Position numbers and translations under genes: made by a program | Notes under the pieces: generated by a model | What the model was told of the DNA's origin: nothing | The model's database searches: none | The model's input: only the letters and a program-made list of their open reading frames with translations | NCBI GenBank assembly: GCA_013368315.1 | Contig: JAACJM010000006.1 | Location: forward strand, 1,201,836 to 1,265,835 | Reading direction: 5' to 3' | Length of the DNA stretch: 64,000 nt | From: Tetrapyrgos nigripes | Lineage: Eukaryota; Basidiomycota; Agaricomycetes; Agaricales; Campanellaceae | Shown here: positions 47,771 through 59,902 of the stretch, piece after piece | Numbering within the stretch: position 1 is the stretch's first letter | Layout of the letters: every line of letters starts with the position of its first letter

Positions 47771-47778
47771 CGACGACG

Positions 47779-48377
47779 ACGATGACAGTCGCGTCTCTGT
47801 GATCGGACTCGTGGGAATTGGTACATGACTACCGAAAAAGACGGAGACGCGACGCGTACTTTGTGCAGGACTCCTTTTTTGCCTCAAATTTGACCTCAGT
47901 ATCCACGGTCTTTCCTAGTCCTAGCAGGGTAGGATTCCCTCAGAAACTTCTAGCAATGCTTCCAGTAAGCTGCATATCCATGCCAATACCCGCCGTTACT
48001 CAGTACTCAGTACTCGCTTCTGTATCATGAATTTGTCATGTCATCAGCTGTACAAGTACGTGCATCCTGAACTAGGGCTCGCCGCTCTATATGCACCATG
48101 TCGGCATCTACTGTTAATTTTTCGCCTTGACCAACCAGACTCACCTTCGACTTCCTCAGGCCGACTCCTCATCGAAAGCCAATCCCAAATTCGGGTTCGG
48201 ATACACGTTTATCTTCCCGACGTCATTGCAATTAGTCCGATCCGCCGGCCGCCTCTTTTCTTTTCCCTCTGCACCATTTCAAATTTACCACCATATCTTT
48301 ACGGTACACCTGACAGTTGTTGAAAGCTTTGTTTCACGACTCCCTACACTCTTTTTAATTTGCGGTCCAGACAGAAC
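47779..48377. other. Upstream region of P450 gene 2
   Basis: No gene. Probably holds the P450 promoter, and on minus possibly the displaced promoter of the EngB gene. Confidence 0.4.
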
Positions 48378-51077
48378 ATGACAACATTGCGCTCTTGCAC
48401 CAATCTGCTTCTTGTCGGCGGCGTCCTCTCTTTTACTTTCCTGTACGCGACTCTCCGCAAGAAGAGAAACAACAGTCTTCCTCTACCTCCCGGCCCCAAA
48501 AAACTCCCATTGATTGGAAACCTACTCGATTTTCCTACTAATTTTGAATGGGAGACGTATGCTAGATGGTCGAAGGAGTATGGTGCGTACACGTATAACC
48601 TCTTGCTGTGTGACGGGCCTATCTTACTCGTTGTATTCTGTCTTACTATAACCAATACCCAATACTCGTGTCTTAGATTCGGACATCATCCACCTTGACG
48701 TCGCAGGCAACTCTATCGTCGTGCTCAACACTATAGAATCCTCCATTGACTTGCTGGATAAACGATCCAGTATCTATTCTTCTCGACCTCGGATGGTTAT
48801 GGTGAAGGAATTGATGGGTTGGGATTGGGTTTTAGGTGCGGTGTATTTGTTGTCTTCGGCTGTCTCAGGTCTGGCTAACCACTGCTCTTGCCACATAGGC
48901 ATGATGGCATACGGCGACGAATGGTATGTATATGCGCCCACAAATGGCCGGCTCTCTGTCCGCTCAGGGCCATGTAATTGTGTACTGACTGATTTTATTT
49001 TCGACCCTGCACCCTTTCCCCTTTCCCCTCTCGCTGTCAATCTCAATTCATTGTCAATCATCATCTATGTATATGTATGTTACTGTAGGCGAGCCATCCG
49101 GAAGTTATTCAACCAAGAGTTCCATCAAGCAGCTGCAGCGCGTTTTCAACCCCGAGAGCTCAAACGCACGCATATCCTCCTCCAGCAACTTCTTGCTCAT
49201 CCTGAAGGCTTTTTGGATCATGTTAGATAGTAAGTATTGCGTATACCCTTACATCCTCCCTTTCAACTTTCGACCATTCATCATTCAATAACTGACTTGC
49301 CCTTCCACCCTCTTATTCGCTTTACCTTCTCCATTTTGTCCATTTATGAATATAGCCTAGTCGGGTCAAGCATCCTCGAAGTAGCCTACGGCCTCAGATC
49401 CACCTCATCAAACGACCCCTATATCACCACGGCGGAAGGCGCATTGGCTGCACTGGCCGTAGCGGCTACTCCAGGTGCTTTTATGGTCGATGCGATTCCG
49501 ATACTGAAGTATGTACCAGAGTGGTTCCCGGGTGCGTTGTTTTTGCTTTCTTACTTTAGTCTTTTAGTCTATTCTAGTGAATGGGTCTGACGCGACGTGA
49601 TCTTTATGTAGGCGCTGGCTTTCAACGTAAAGCTAGGGAATGGAAACAACTAGCTTTGGCGATGCGAGATAAGCCTTTTGAAGAGGCGACGAAGAGGATT
49701 GTGAGTGGAGCTTTTACTCTGGATTGGCTTTACCATGACTGACTAACTGTTTCGGATGCATGATCTTTTAGTCCGAAGGAACAATTCCCTACCCTTCCTT
49801 CCTTTCATACAGTTTAGACAAACTGGACCCCAATTCACCTGAGAAGGACAAGGCCGAGGCACGTAGGTTGATACAGGCTACTACTGCTACGATGTTTGCT
49901 GGTGAGTAGTACTCTAGTAGAGTTTTTGTTATGTTTTTTTTTTTGTTTCTGTTACTTACGAGTCTGCTTCACGTCGACAGGTGGTACCGACACAGTGAGC
50001 AACCCCACCTTCTTGCCCTTCCACCATGTTTCCTCTAGTAACGTCTATCTCCCAACAGACATGGGCCTCCATCTCCACCTTCTTCCTCGCCATGATCGCC
50101 AATCCCGCAGCCCAACAAGCTGCTCAAGCGGAATTAGACGCGTTCCTCGCCCCAGGAGAGCTTCCGTCGTTTAGAGACGAAAAGTCTTTACCGTATGTGA
50201 ATGCGATTGTGAAGGAGGTTTATAGGTGGAAACCGGTTACGCCTTTGGGTACGTATGAGTTTGGGTTTTGAGTTCTTTTTTGACCGTTCAATACGACGTG
50301 CTCGTGCTAACAAGAGTCGGTTTTTTGTTTGTCATCTGATTTGTAGCCATCCCACATCTGAACACAGAAGAAGACGTGTACAAAGGGTATCGGATACCAG
50401 CTGGGTCGATTATTATGCCTAATGTTTGGTGGGTAGTTTGCTTCTCCTCACTTTACACTCGCATCCTCATCGTTCCTTCACCTCTTTACTTATAACATTC
50501 TTACTCATCCCTTCTTCACCTCCAGGGCAATCCTCTACGACGAATCCAAATACCCCAACCCCCACATCTTCGACCCGACTCGATTCCTCCTTAAAGACAC
50601 AGACCCCAACACAGGCGCAGATAAATGGAGCATAAATACCTCCGTCCAAGATCCTGATGTAGCAATATTTGGATTTGGGAGGAGGATTTGCCCTGGTGGG
50701 TTTACTTCGTTTCCTTTTTTTCTTGCAGACACTCACTGGTGATGGTGATGCGGACTCTTTCGAACACTGATGATGCGTACGACTTATCCAGGCAAGTATA
50801 TGGCCCACTCAACCGTCTGGGTCGCCATTGCGTCGATTTTGGCGACGTTTGATATTGGGAAGGCGAGGGATGACCAGGGGAGGGAGGTTGAGCCGAGTTA
50901 TGAGTATGTTTCGGCGTTGGGGTAGTGAGTGTTTTTTTCTCTATTCCGTCCTATACTGTGCTGACTCGTTGCTCGTTGCTCATCTCCAGTCTACCAAAAC
51001 CCTTCAAAGCCACTATCAATCCTAGGAACCAGTATGCAGAGTCGTTGATTATGGCAACGGAAGGTATAGATGACTAG
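48378..51077 (+). CDS. Cytochrome P450 monooxygenase
   Basis: Thirteen exons: 48378-48582, 48677-48835, 48899-48923, 49089-49229, 49356-49531, 49612-49700, 49772-49901, 49981-49994, 50059-50248, 50347-50428, 50526-50695, 50792-50924 and 50990-51077. The sum is in frame and gives 533 aa. It starts with a membrane anchor (NLLLVGGVLSFTFLYATL) and the LPLPPGPKKLPLIGNLLD hinge. The I-helix motif AGGTDTT is built across a 14-nt exon. The K-helix is KEVYRWKP (ExxR as EVYR) and the heme loop is FGFGRRICPG. Its opening and heme region resemble the O-methylsterigmatocystin oxidoreductase-like P450s abundant in mushrooms. This is a different P450 family from the one at 7.8-9.8 kb. Substrate unknown. Confidence 0.93.
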
Positions 51078-52241
51078 TGCCAGTACTAGTGTTTGTTTCT
51101 GCGGACTGCGAGTTGCACTGCGGACACTATATCCTACTAGTACTACTAGAACCTTATATCCTACTATAGCTCGTATCCTATGCCTCACCGTATATTATTA
51201 TATGGTGTTCTATAGAGTACTAGCACTCTGGCTACTGGTACATTCATTTGTGTTATTAAAATTTTGGGCTTTCTTGGGTTAATATGTATTGGTGTTGCTG
51301 TTATGATTGTTCCTACAAAAAGGGGATTAATCGATCTGTGAATCAAAGAGATGAAGTTTTACAACCTATAGAGTCTTTTTCCGATACATGCACAGACTCA
51401 GCGGTGTATCAGTACGAAAGAATAAAAGTATACAAGGAGATAGGAGACTGGTGTATTGTCGACGTCGTAGCTGGATACTTAGGGGTGGCACTCCGACGTG
51501 CCTTGTTGCACTGACAAAAAGATACGATCATACAAAGTTATGTTTTGCTATATCCAGAGTCCCTTGCTATATCTCTCAATGATCATGACCTGCACCATAA
51601 GCTCAGGAAAGATCGACAAGAAAATCAAATGTAGCTGCATTTGTAGCTAATGAATGTGCAAGCGTGTGGACGAATCCGATTGAGGACCACAAACGGAAAT
51701 TCTAGAGTCCGAGAAAATGGTGACATCTCCAAAGGCGCTTTTGTCCTTCTGGAGTTGGGACAACACTTGCCATTTCGAGGGTGAGCGTTTTGGACGGAAG
51801 GGAAAAGCCGACGCGACATGTTCGAGGTACACGTGCTGAGACCTCCTTGAAGTTCCGAAACATTTTGGTCCTCTTTGAAATTCTTCCTCTATTCTTCCGC
51901 TCCATACCATGCTCTCTAGCTATAATACTGTATACAAAATGGCTATACAAAACGAGGAAATTCGACGGGTGACTAGGGTGAGTTCCGCCAATTTCCGGAA
52001 ATATATAGACCTCGGCTCCTTTACTTAACCCCGTTTACACAACAAAGGCCCTTTGTCTCGTTTGCCTCGTTCCCACTTCGACAACTAGGTCAGCCTGGCA
52101 AAAGTTGATGCTCATCAAGCTCTAATACCAATTCGTGCGGTCTCATTTCCACATCTTTGTATAAAGTCGACTTTCTTCCCGTCTGCATCCCTGACCCCCT
52201 TCCAAGTTATTTTTATTCAATTATCTATCAAAGCCACGGTA
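51078..52241. other. Intergenic, no gene recognised
   Basis: Separates the P450 and F-box genes, which are on the same strand. Short frames lack motifs. A TACTAGTACTACTAGAACC-type simple repeat lies near 51135. Confidence 0.5.
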
Positions 52242-54783
52242 ATGGCATTATCACAACTTCCAGCTTCCATGCTAGGAACCTACGGAACGCTTGGGGTGTG
52301 TTTCTCCTTCAATTTCTCTCCCAGAGCTTCACTCATCGTTGCGTTCTGTTTACAGCTTCAGGACGTTGATATCCTACGCCCCAGTCGTTCTCCATCTCCA
52401 TCACAGTTTTCGAAACCCTCCTCTACTATTCCACAACCCCAAACTCAGTCATGTTTCTCGCAACATGTCCTATGGGAGCCAAAATCCTTCCCTCATCTTC
52501 CCCAAGAAGTCCAAGACATCATCATCGACTTCCTGCATGACGACCCTCACTCTCTGCGAAGCTGTTTGCTCGTCTGTAAATCCTGGGGCCCGACTATCAG
52601 ATATCACCTCTACGACTCGTTCAGGCTCAACTGGTATGACGTTGCGGACCAAGATATCGACGACGCCCAGCAGACTTTTAAGCTGGTTCAGCAATGGCAT
52701 CATGACGCTAGCCAAAGGACGCTCTCTCCCGGTACTATCCTTCCATCGACTACTTCGTCGACGTCGTCCTCATCACCTTCATCACCGCCAACCTTACCAG
52801 CACCACCCACCGTCACACCTATCACACCTCATGCCCGTATTCCACGTCGTCTCTCCATAGTCGGTGACCGATGCACTCCACTCTCAGATGAATGGCTTTT
52901 ACCTCTCGCCCTCAGACTACATCATTTCACCACTGTCACCAGTCTCGAATTGGACGACATCGAGTGGGAAGATGTGTTGGCGAGTAAAGGCTGGGCAGTG
53001 TTTACCGGGAGGATCGATTGGAATCACAGCCGTAGAGGCTCCCCGACATTGACGCTGCCTACTAGAGGAGGAGGCTCATCATTGCACCCGTACTTGCACT
53101 CTGGCTCTAGCCCTCCTTTCCCTTCCTCAGCAGCTGCTCAAACCCCAACTGTCCCAGGAACCGGCGGCCGAGCGTTTTGCGAGCAGATTACTAGTCTGTT
53201 CCTTGGGAGCGTGGATATGAGGCCATTCCGTCCGCTGAGAGACGTCATTACGGCGTTCCCGTCATTGCAAAAGTTGGAGTTGTTCCCGACGTATGTGGCT
53301 AATGACTTGGTTGACGACGAATCTGGTGATGAGTTGATGTCAGGGGCGGCGTCGGATTCGGAAGATGATGCTGAGCTGAAAGATATGGATGTGGATGTGG
53401 ATATGGAGGAGGATATGGATATGCCATCAGGTCAAGTCCAACGTCGTCAACGACACTACCCACCTTCTTCCCTGGACACCTTAATCGCAGAAGCTTCACC
53501 TGGAGAGTTTATCCTACGTCCGTTCTTCCGATGGCTGACGACGAGTTCGTTCGCTGGGTTGAGGGTTATCAGGTTAGGTGTTATAGGGAGGAGAGATATG
53601 AAGTCTTTTTCGGAGTATCTTGCAGTGGTTGGGTCTGGGTTGGAGGAGTTGACGATTGGGTTTGGGGTCGAGGAAGAAGGTGAGAGTGATCAGAATGATA
53701 CTGATAGTGGGATTAGTAGTGGGAGTGAGAGTGAAGAGTTGGGTGATTTGGGTGAGTATTTTTTCAAGTTCTAGTATTCTTTCCTGTTGCTGACTACTTT
53801 TTATCTCTCTCTCTTTTCTGTTTATAGAACTCTTCACCTCCTTCGGCGGTCTCTCCAAAAATACCGGCCTCGTAGCTCTAGAAGTCGGTGGCCTATTCGA
53901 AGTCAACCCGAAGAGCGTGGACTCTGACGACAAGGAAAGAAGAGAGTATCCATGTTACCCCACGGAATACGCCTCTGGGTTCTTACGCACGATTCGGAGT
54001 CCTGCTCTAGAGAAGTTGGAGTTCTCCATCAACAGCACTTCTACGGATCCTTTTGCTTTTTATTTGGCTACTACAATGTTTTCGAGTCCTGCTTCGTCGG
54101 CGCCGGTTCCTTCGAGTTCGGTTTTGAGTTCATCCTCCCAGATTGCCCGGGGCAGAATTAGTACCAGCACCTCTACCTCTACCTCTAAACCCCCAATGTT
54201 AGGAGAACGCTGGGAGTATGTCAACTCGATACTTGCGGATAGGAGAGCTTTCCCTGTACTGGGCAAGATCAAGTTTATTGGTCCACGGCCCGAACCTGCC
54301 AACAGTCTGGGTGACTTTAATCCGTTTTCGGGACCCCCTGGAGGATTTGGACTTGGGATACCGGAGTTGATTGGTATACCTGGTTCTGGTCCACCAGCAC
54401 CAAGCATGTTGATGCCTATTCCTGGATCCATTGGACCAGTAGACCAAGATGCCGTACCGCTACCGGTATCGCTATCTGGATCTGGTCCTTCCAACGTCTT
54501 TGGGTTCGCCGTACGATCTCAGTCATGTTCTGAGGTTCACGAGCAAGGTGGTGACCATGGCCACTGTCACGACTACGACTACGACCACGGACACGATCAC
54601 TTTCACGAACAGCAAAGAGAACGAGAACGTGAAAGAGAGAGAGAAAGAGAAAGGGAGAACGCTAGGGATAGGGATAGGAAAACGTTGGATGCAGAGATTA
54701 GTGCGACGATTAGGAGGAATTTACCTGGGTTTGCTAATGCGGAGGGAAGGAAGGTGGTTGTTTATCAGGTTCCTACTTTGTAG
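52242..54783 (+). CDS. F-box-like protein with charged C-terminal repeat
   Basis: Exons 52242-52295, 52356-53751 and 53828-54783 give 801 aa. The first intron is 60 nt and stays open, so retention would insert 20 residues. The F-box-like domain lies near residues 65-115: FPHLPQEVQDIIIDFLHDDP, then SCLLVCKSWGPTIRYHLYDS. Downstream is a leucine-rich region with EQITSLFLGSVDMRPFRPLR and FAGLRVIRLGVIGRRD strands, interrupted by an acidic Asp/Glu/Met-rich insert. The C-terminus has a His/Asp stretch (HGHCHDYDYDHGHDHFHE) followed by an (ER)n run, both unusual. It is likely an SCF ubiquitin-ligase substrate receptor, by family. The target is unknown. Confidence 0.85.
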
Positions 54784-56047
54784 AAGGTGGAGGTGAGGGG
54801 AAAAGGTGAAGATGGATGGAACCTGGGGTTTTGTTAGTAATGCTGTTGACCGTGCTGTTGAAGGTGTTGTCAACACTTGATGGTGCTGTTGATGTTAGTG
54901 ATGTGGATTGGATTGGATTAATAATAAAGGAAAGGAATTCCGTTGGGACGTCGAGGTTCCGTGCGGTACCCTGTAATGGGTACTGGTCACTGACCATGGT
55001 GTGCGACGTAGTTATTCCATCGAGTACACCTTGTAGTTGTAATCCTAATTGTGACGCTGAGAGGCGTTTTATCATCATCATTATTATCATTATTTTTATT
55101 TGTTACTTGCTTTATCTCTTTGTATTTCGTGTTGGAGAGCAACTCTTGCAGTCGGTGTTGAGAATTTGACAAGAAGTTGACGGTACCCGATTACTAAATT
55201 AGGCAGGTAATCATTGTCCAGGCCAGCCTCAGGCTCCTTCCCGGCAGGCGTCAGTGTCCAGGCTTGTTCTGCGACTTTGGAGACAACTCGACCTTTCTCT
55301 CTCCCTCTTAATCAAAAAGGATGAACAAAACCCTTGGATGATGTTTTGCCGAATCCTGCAGTGTATGTTCCTGGTTTCTCTTTTCCTCGACCCGAGATTC
55401 AGACTGACCAGTGACACAGCTTCTCTTGCTCTTCGCTAGGGCTTGCATTTCGACTAAAGTGATCCAAAAAATCCTCATGAAAGCAGACAGTGCAGTGCCT
55501 GGTGTTGATGGGAAGGACTACTTGAGGAGATTGGAGACTTGTGTTTCGCTATTTTGGACTCAAGCATTGCAAGGTGCACACTGCGTCCATTGTCTTTGTT
55601 GTTCATCCTGACACTGACACGTACTTCTTTCAGTTTATGGACCTCTTTTGCAACTATAGACGCTCAAGAAGAACCGGATCTACTTATCATTGGTGTTCCT
55701 TGGGCGTCCTTTTGCTTTCATTTGGCTGGAGAACCCCAGTTATGCGTCAACTGACACCAAGCATCGCTATATATCGTCATCCTAATGGTATTCCAGGGTG
55801 GATAGCGCTGGTTACGGAATCCTTCACATTGCTTTCTACTGCGCGTTATGGAGCTGGAGATTGAAAATGGGAAAGAACATCCTAGTGAGTTCTTCAGCCA
55901 TTAGGGCCTCATTGCCTTGACTGACAGAACCTCTAAAATTAACACCATATGCTTGGTACTCGCAGCGTGTGAACGACCCTTTGCACTGCTAATGGAATGA
56001 GAGAAAGCACATTGTTGACTTTCCCCTCTTCCACCAGTCATACGCAG
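54784..56047. other. Intergenic, possible gene relic
   Basis: No complete gene found. Around 55440-55660 a frame encodes STKVIQKILMKADSAVPGVD and GKDYLRRLETCVSLFW, which could be exons of a small or broken gene, but no start, splice set or family could be settled. Confidence 0.3.
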
Positions 56048-58179
56048 ATGGGCTGGGAGACACTCACTCGCCAAGACGCATATTCTAGTCAACTTTTCTG
56101 CCGTGGACATGGCTGCGCGCTTTTGAACCCCGAACCCAATATGATTGGCATTAATTCAGGACCGGCATCACAGAATAGTATCTGCAACGAAGGTATACGA
56201 GTGGGCGACGTGGGCTTGATCAGGCCCTCTGGGGACTTCTGCTCTCTATTCAATATCTTCAAGTCGAGAGAACATCCCGTAAATACAATCTACGGTGTTC
56301 CCTATGATTTCCAGCCCTTGGAGTTCCGCCCTAATCTCCTTTTTTCAACACCGCACCACTATCACCCACCAAATGCACGGATATACAGCAAGCATACACG
56401 AGAAGTGATACTCGGTGCTGAAGGAACGGTTTTGGCTCCGTGCGTACCGGTGGCCAGGTTGAAAGACAATGGACTGATGAAACTTGTTATTGTTTAGTGG
56501 AATGCCCTTTGGTCCTGGAATCGGTGTCGAAGTGCAATTTTCTCGTTCGCAGGGAGCCGTCCTACTCCTCCCAGCTGGGGCTCGCCGCATAGATTACGAC
56601 GGTCTCCCAGACATGCGCGAATATGCTACGAGAAAGGCCGAATCCTGGTACCGTTTTCTACAAGACCAAGTCAGAATGGATGCAAACAACGGCTCCCTCT
56701 ATTTGATAACAGGCTTCGATAGGACCAATTGCTACGAAAATGTCGCTTTCCAGAGCTCTTCCAAAGCATCTTCCTTCTCTTTCCGGTTTTCCTGTCCTGT
56801 CCTAGCCGACAGCGATCTTGCCAGACTTTCTTTGTCGTATAGTTCACTGCCCGAGCATGAACACTGGAAGGGGGCGTCAAGCCAAGGACACACGCTAGAT
56901 AACTTGTCCCCTTTCATTCGGGGTTCAAGATCATGATAAAACAGGATTTTTGGTACAGGTCCGCTGTCAAGCTCATGGACCTGACCAAGGCAGATCCCAA
57001 AGCGTTAATGTACAGAGGGCCTGCACCGAATTTTCCCAGCGGGTCTACTACATCCCTCACTCCTTCAGGGTCAGGTTCTTCTCCTGTACCATCCTCGGCT
57101 TCATCCTCCTTCGGCTCAACCACCAGTCGGAGTCAAAACAGCACATTTCAGTCTTCGTCACCAGAAGTTGGTGAGCTGTCGCCAGCAACATCTTGTACTT
57201 CGCTAGAGGGTAGCGACTCGTTCTCCGATTCACTGAGCCCGAGAGGATCAAGCGTCTTTGACTCTGATTCGGAATTCGATTCCGGAGTACCCAGCTTTCA
57301 GGTATGAACTTGGCTCGTCGTACTAGTCAAGTTACGCTAATGGTTTTGGATATAGCTATGCCATCCTTCCGATATAGTAAAACGAGTACATACTCGACAA
57401 GGTATATCTTGATCGTCAGTCAAAGGACTCTCGTCTGACGGGTCTTTCAGTGTCCCGATGCCCTCGTTGCTATCACTCATGACAAAGAGTGGACAGCAAT
57501 TTTGGAAGAGGTGTGTCTGAATGGTCTTTGAGTCCATGACAGCATCTCTAACTCGCATCCATTTGCTAGACTGATAGCCAATTTCCTGATAACTTAACCT
57601 TGATCAGCCGAATGCTGAGCAAGTTTCCGTCCAAATTTCAACAATGTGAGTAGTTATCACTGGTTGATATGGGTTTCAGTCTGAGCATGAATTTAGATGA
57701 CAAGTCTGACATCCAAGACACCTCTCACTACCCAATCTATTCGCGGCAGCCCATGAACCAACCTCGCTCTTTCTCCTACCGCGACACCCACTTTGACCAA
57801 TATCCCTACGCCGCCACTATCTCATCTAATGAAGGATGGTCACCCAATGGAAAGCAACCCTCTCCTACCATTTCTGAACCACAGAAACGGAAAACCCGTC
57901 GCGAAAAACCCAAGATTGCGCTAGCGCCAGACCAGCCCTTTACAACTCAAGGAAAGCCACAAGCTCGGGTTTACGTTGCTTGTTTGCGATGGTAAGTAGA
58001 ACCATTTGTCAGTTCTTTTGCATATGTGCTTAACAACCCATAGTCGAACCCGCAAAATTCGTTGTGACGGTGCTAAACCAGTTTGTCATAATTGTGGTCG
58101 ACGAAGCAATGGCACTAACGAATGTACATATGATGCTGTACCACGCCGTCGCTGGAGTAGGGGTACATGCCAGGCTTAG
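56048..58179 (+). pseudogene. NPEPN-domain gene with Zn2Cys6 cluster, copy 5 (two frameshifts)
   Basis: Exons 56048-56439, 56498-57301, 57356-57401, 57451-57510, 57570-57645, 57697-57991 and 58044-58179. The shared domain is clear although diverged (HGCALLNPEPN, EGIRVGDVGLI, AESWYRFLQDQ, GSLYLITGFDRTNCYEN). The small-exon signature recurs, with the 45-nt exon at 46 nt. The C-terminus holds a complete fungal binuclear cluster, C-x2-C-x6-C-x6-C-x2-C-x9-C (ACLRCRTRKIRCDG, PVCHNCGRR, ECTYDAVPRRR), ending 12 residues later. Two single-base changes break the frame: a missing T in GGGGTTCAAG near 56921 and an extra A near 57380. Both are in homopolymers, so this is a recent pseudogene or the bases were miscounted. 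It lies 10 kb outside the array with no pirin beside it, so it is probably an older relative. Confidence 0.8.
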
Positions 58180-58757
58180 TCATTGTTTGGCTTTGTTTGG
58201 CACTAGCTTTAGCTACATAGGACACTTGTACACGGGTAGCTAAGCAACACAACATTATTCCAAGCCACATCTACCTCTAGTTGACACTACTCCATCTTGG
58301 TGACGAGAGCAAGATTCGACACCACACACCGTACGCATAACCACAAAGAACCACCGAAAACAGCAAAATAGCGAAAGAAAGACCTCGCGATAGTAAAGGG
58401 CGTTTCATCGCAACGACTACCGCACCCACAGTATCAGCCACCGCACCTACAGAACCACTCGCATCATCAGCTACAAATCCCACGCTTTCAGGAACACTCA
58501 CCACCATATCCTCACTCACAGAGTCATCCATCACCAATTCGAACCAATCTGGTCCAGAGCCGGAAAGTTTCACACCACCAACTTCACCGCCACAGATACG
58601 AGATACAGAAACTTGGGTAGATCGTATCGCCTGAGAACGCAAAGAACGCGGACTCTTAAACCCATCAGTACCACCATCACACATCCCATCACGCGTAAAC
58701 TCACCAGCTCTAACACCACTGTCACCGAAACCAAAGCCAAAAGTTAATTTCCACACG
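58180..58757. other. Leader region of the Ty3-type element
   Basis: Between the NPEPN copy 5 stop and the gag start. It probably contains the 5' LTR end and leader, but the other LTR is outside the window, so the boundary cannot be set. Confidence 0.35.
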
Positions 58758-59879
58758 ATGGCAGCCCCAGAATTTGCAGGAGGGTCCAAGGAGAAGACAA
58801 ATCCCCTAGACTTCCTGAGGAAGGCCGAGATGTATATGAGGCAGATAAACATAGTCCCAAACGAAATGGGAGGCAGTGTCAACCTGCTTTTCAAAGCGGG
58901 CAGCCGAGTTGACAAATGGTATGAAAATTTGGAGCAAGGAACAAAGGAAGACTGGAAGAAATTCCGAGCTGAATTCCTAAAAGAGTTCCCACCACCCGAT
59001 ATAGCTGAACCAACGGTCGCAGACCATGTGGACGAGCTACTGGCCATGTGGATCACGCTGAAGGAACTAGGAACGAGAGACGAAGACCAGCAATGGACTC
59101 ACCAAAAGTTCGCGCGTAGATTGATGGAGGTTGCAAAGGCCGCCGAAATTGCAGACGGGTCATCAGACATCAGGGCAGTGTGGGAACATCTGCCAAAGGT
59201 ACTCAGAAAGAAGGTTCCAAAGGAAAACAAAACCTGGAAGGACTTTACCGACGCGATCAAGAACGTGGATGCACAGGAGCTGAAGGATGCAAGAGAGGAG
59301 GAAGAGAGGCTGCAAAAGTTAGAGGAAGGACAGAAGAACATGCGGATTCCCCCTATGCCAGAAACACCTAGCAAACCGCTAGCGTGAGCGTTTTCCAATG
59401 CCCAGATCACAAGCCCACCACCAACGCCAATTCGTGGAACCAGGCGACCACCACATGCGAGCAACTTTACAGACGCTCAGAAAGCCACCCTGCAAACCAA
59501 CATTAACAAATATGACCAACAACTGAACACGGACACTGGTATAGTAGAGTGGAAGAACGACGTCGTCAAGTTCCATGACAAACATGGTAGCAACCCTGTC
59601 TTCAACGAGAACACGTCGTTCCCATACCAGCCGGGCACTCTCAAACCAGGGTCAGGCGAATGCTTCACTTGCGGCAAGAGATGGCACGGCAGAGGAGCAG
59701 ATGGTACCCTAAACCCATGCACATCGGAGTCCAAGATAAGGAAGGTGGAAGGCAACTTTAGGGCATTCGTACAAAGAGAGTTGGGACGAGTCAATGCAAT
59801 TGGGGTGAATCTGGTCAGGGAGGAGGAAGATTTGTTTGTCGGGTTCAAGTCGGGAAAAGGGGAAGGGTCAGTGGAGTAA
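58758..59879 (+). pseudogene. Retroelement gag with one internal stop
   Basis: A single frame of 373 codons is interrupted only by TGA at 59385-59387. The first part (NPLDFLRKAEMYMRQINIVP, then WKKFRAEFLKEFPPPDIAEP) is the capsid-like region of fungal Ty3 gag. The later part contains a zinc-knuckle-like motif C-x2-C-x4-H-x10-C (GECFTCGKRWHGRGADG), stretched compared with the usual C-x2-C-x4-H-x4-C. The stop is either inactivating or allows a shorter gag. Confidence 0.75.
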
Positions 59880-59902
59880 ATGGCGACCACGAGACCCGAG
59901 CT

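Noticed and set aside
58277..59056. Long minus-strand frame overlapping the retroelement gag
   Set aside because: It is antisense to gag and has no recognisable motif. The plus-strand frame has capsid-like and zinc-knuckle sequence.
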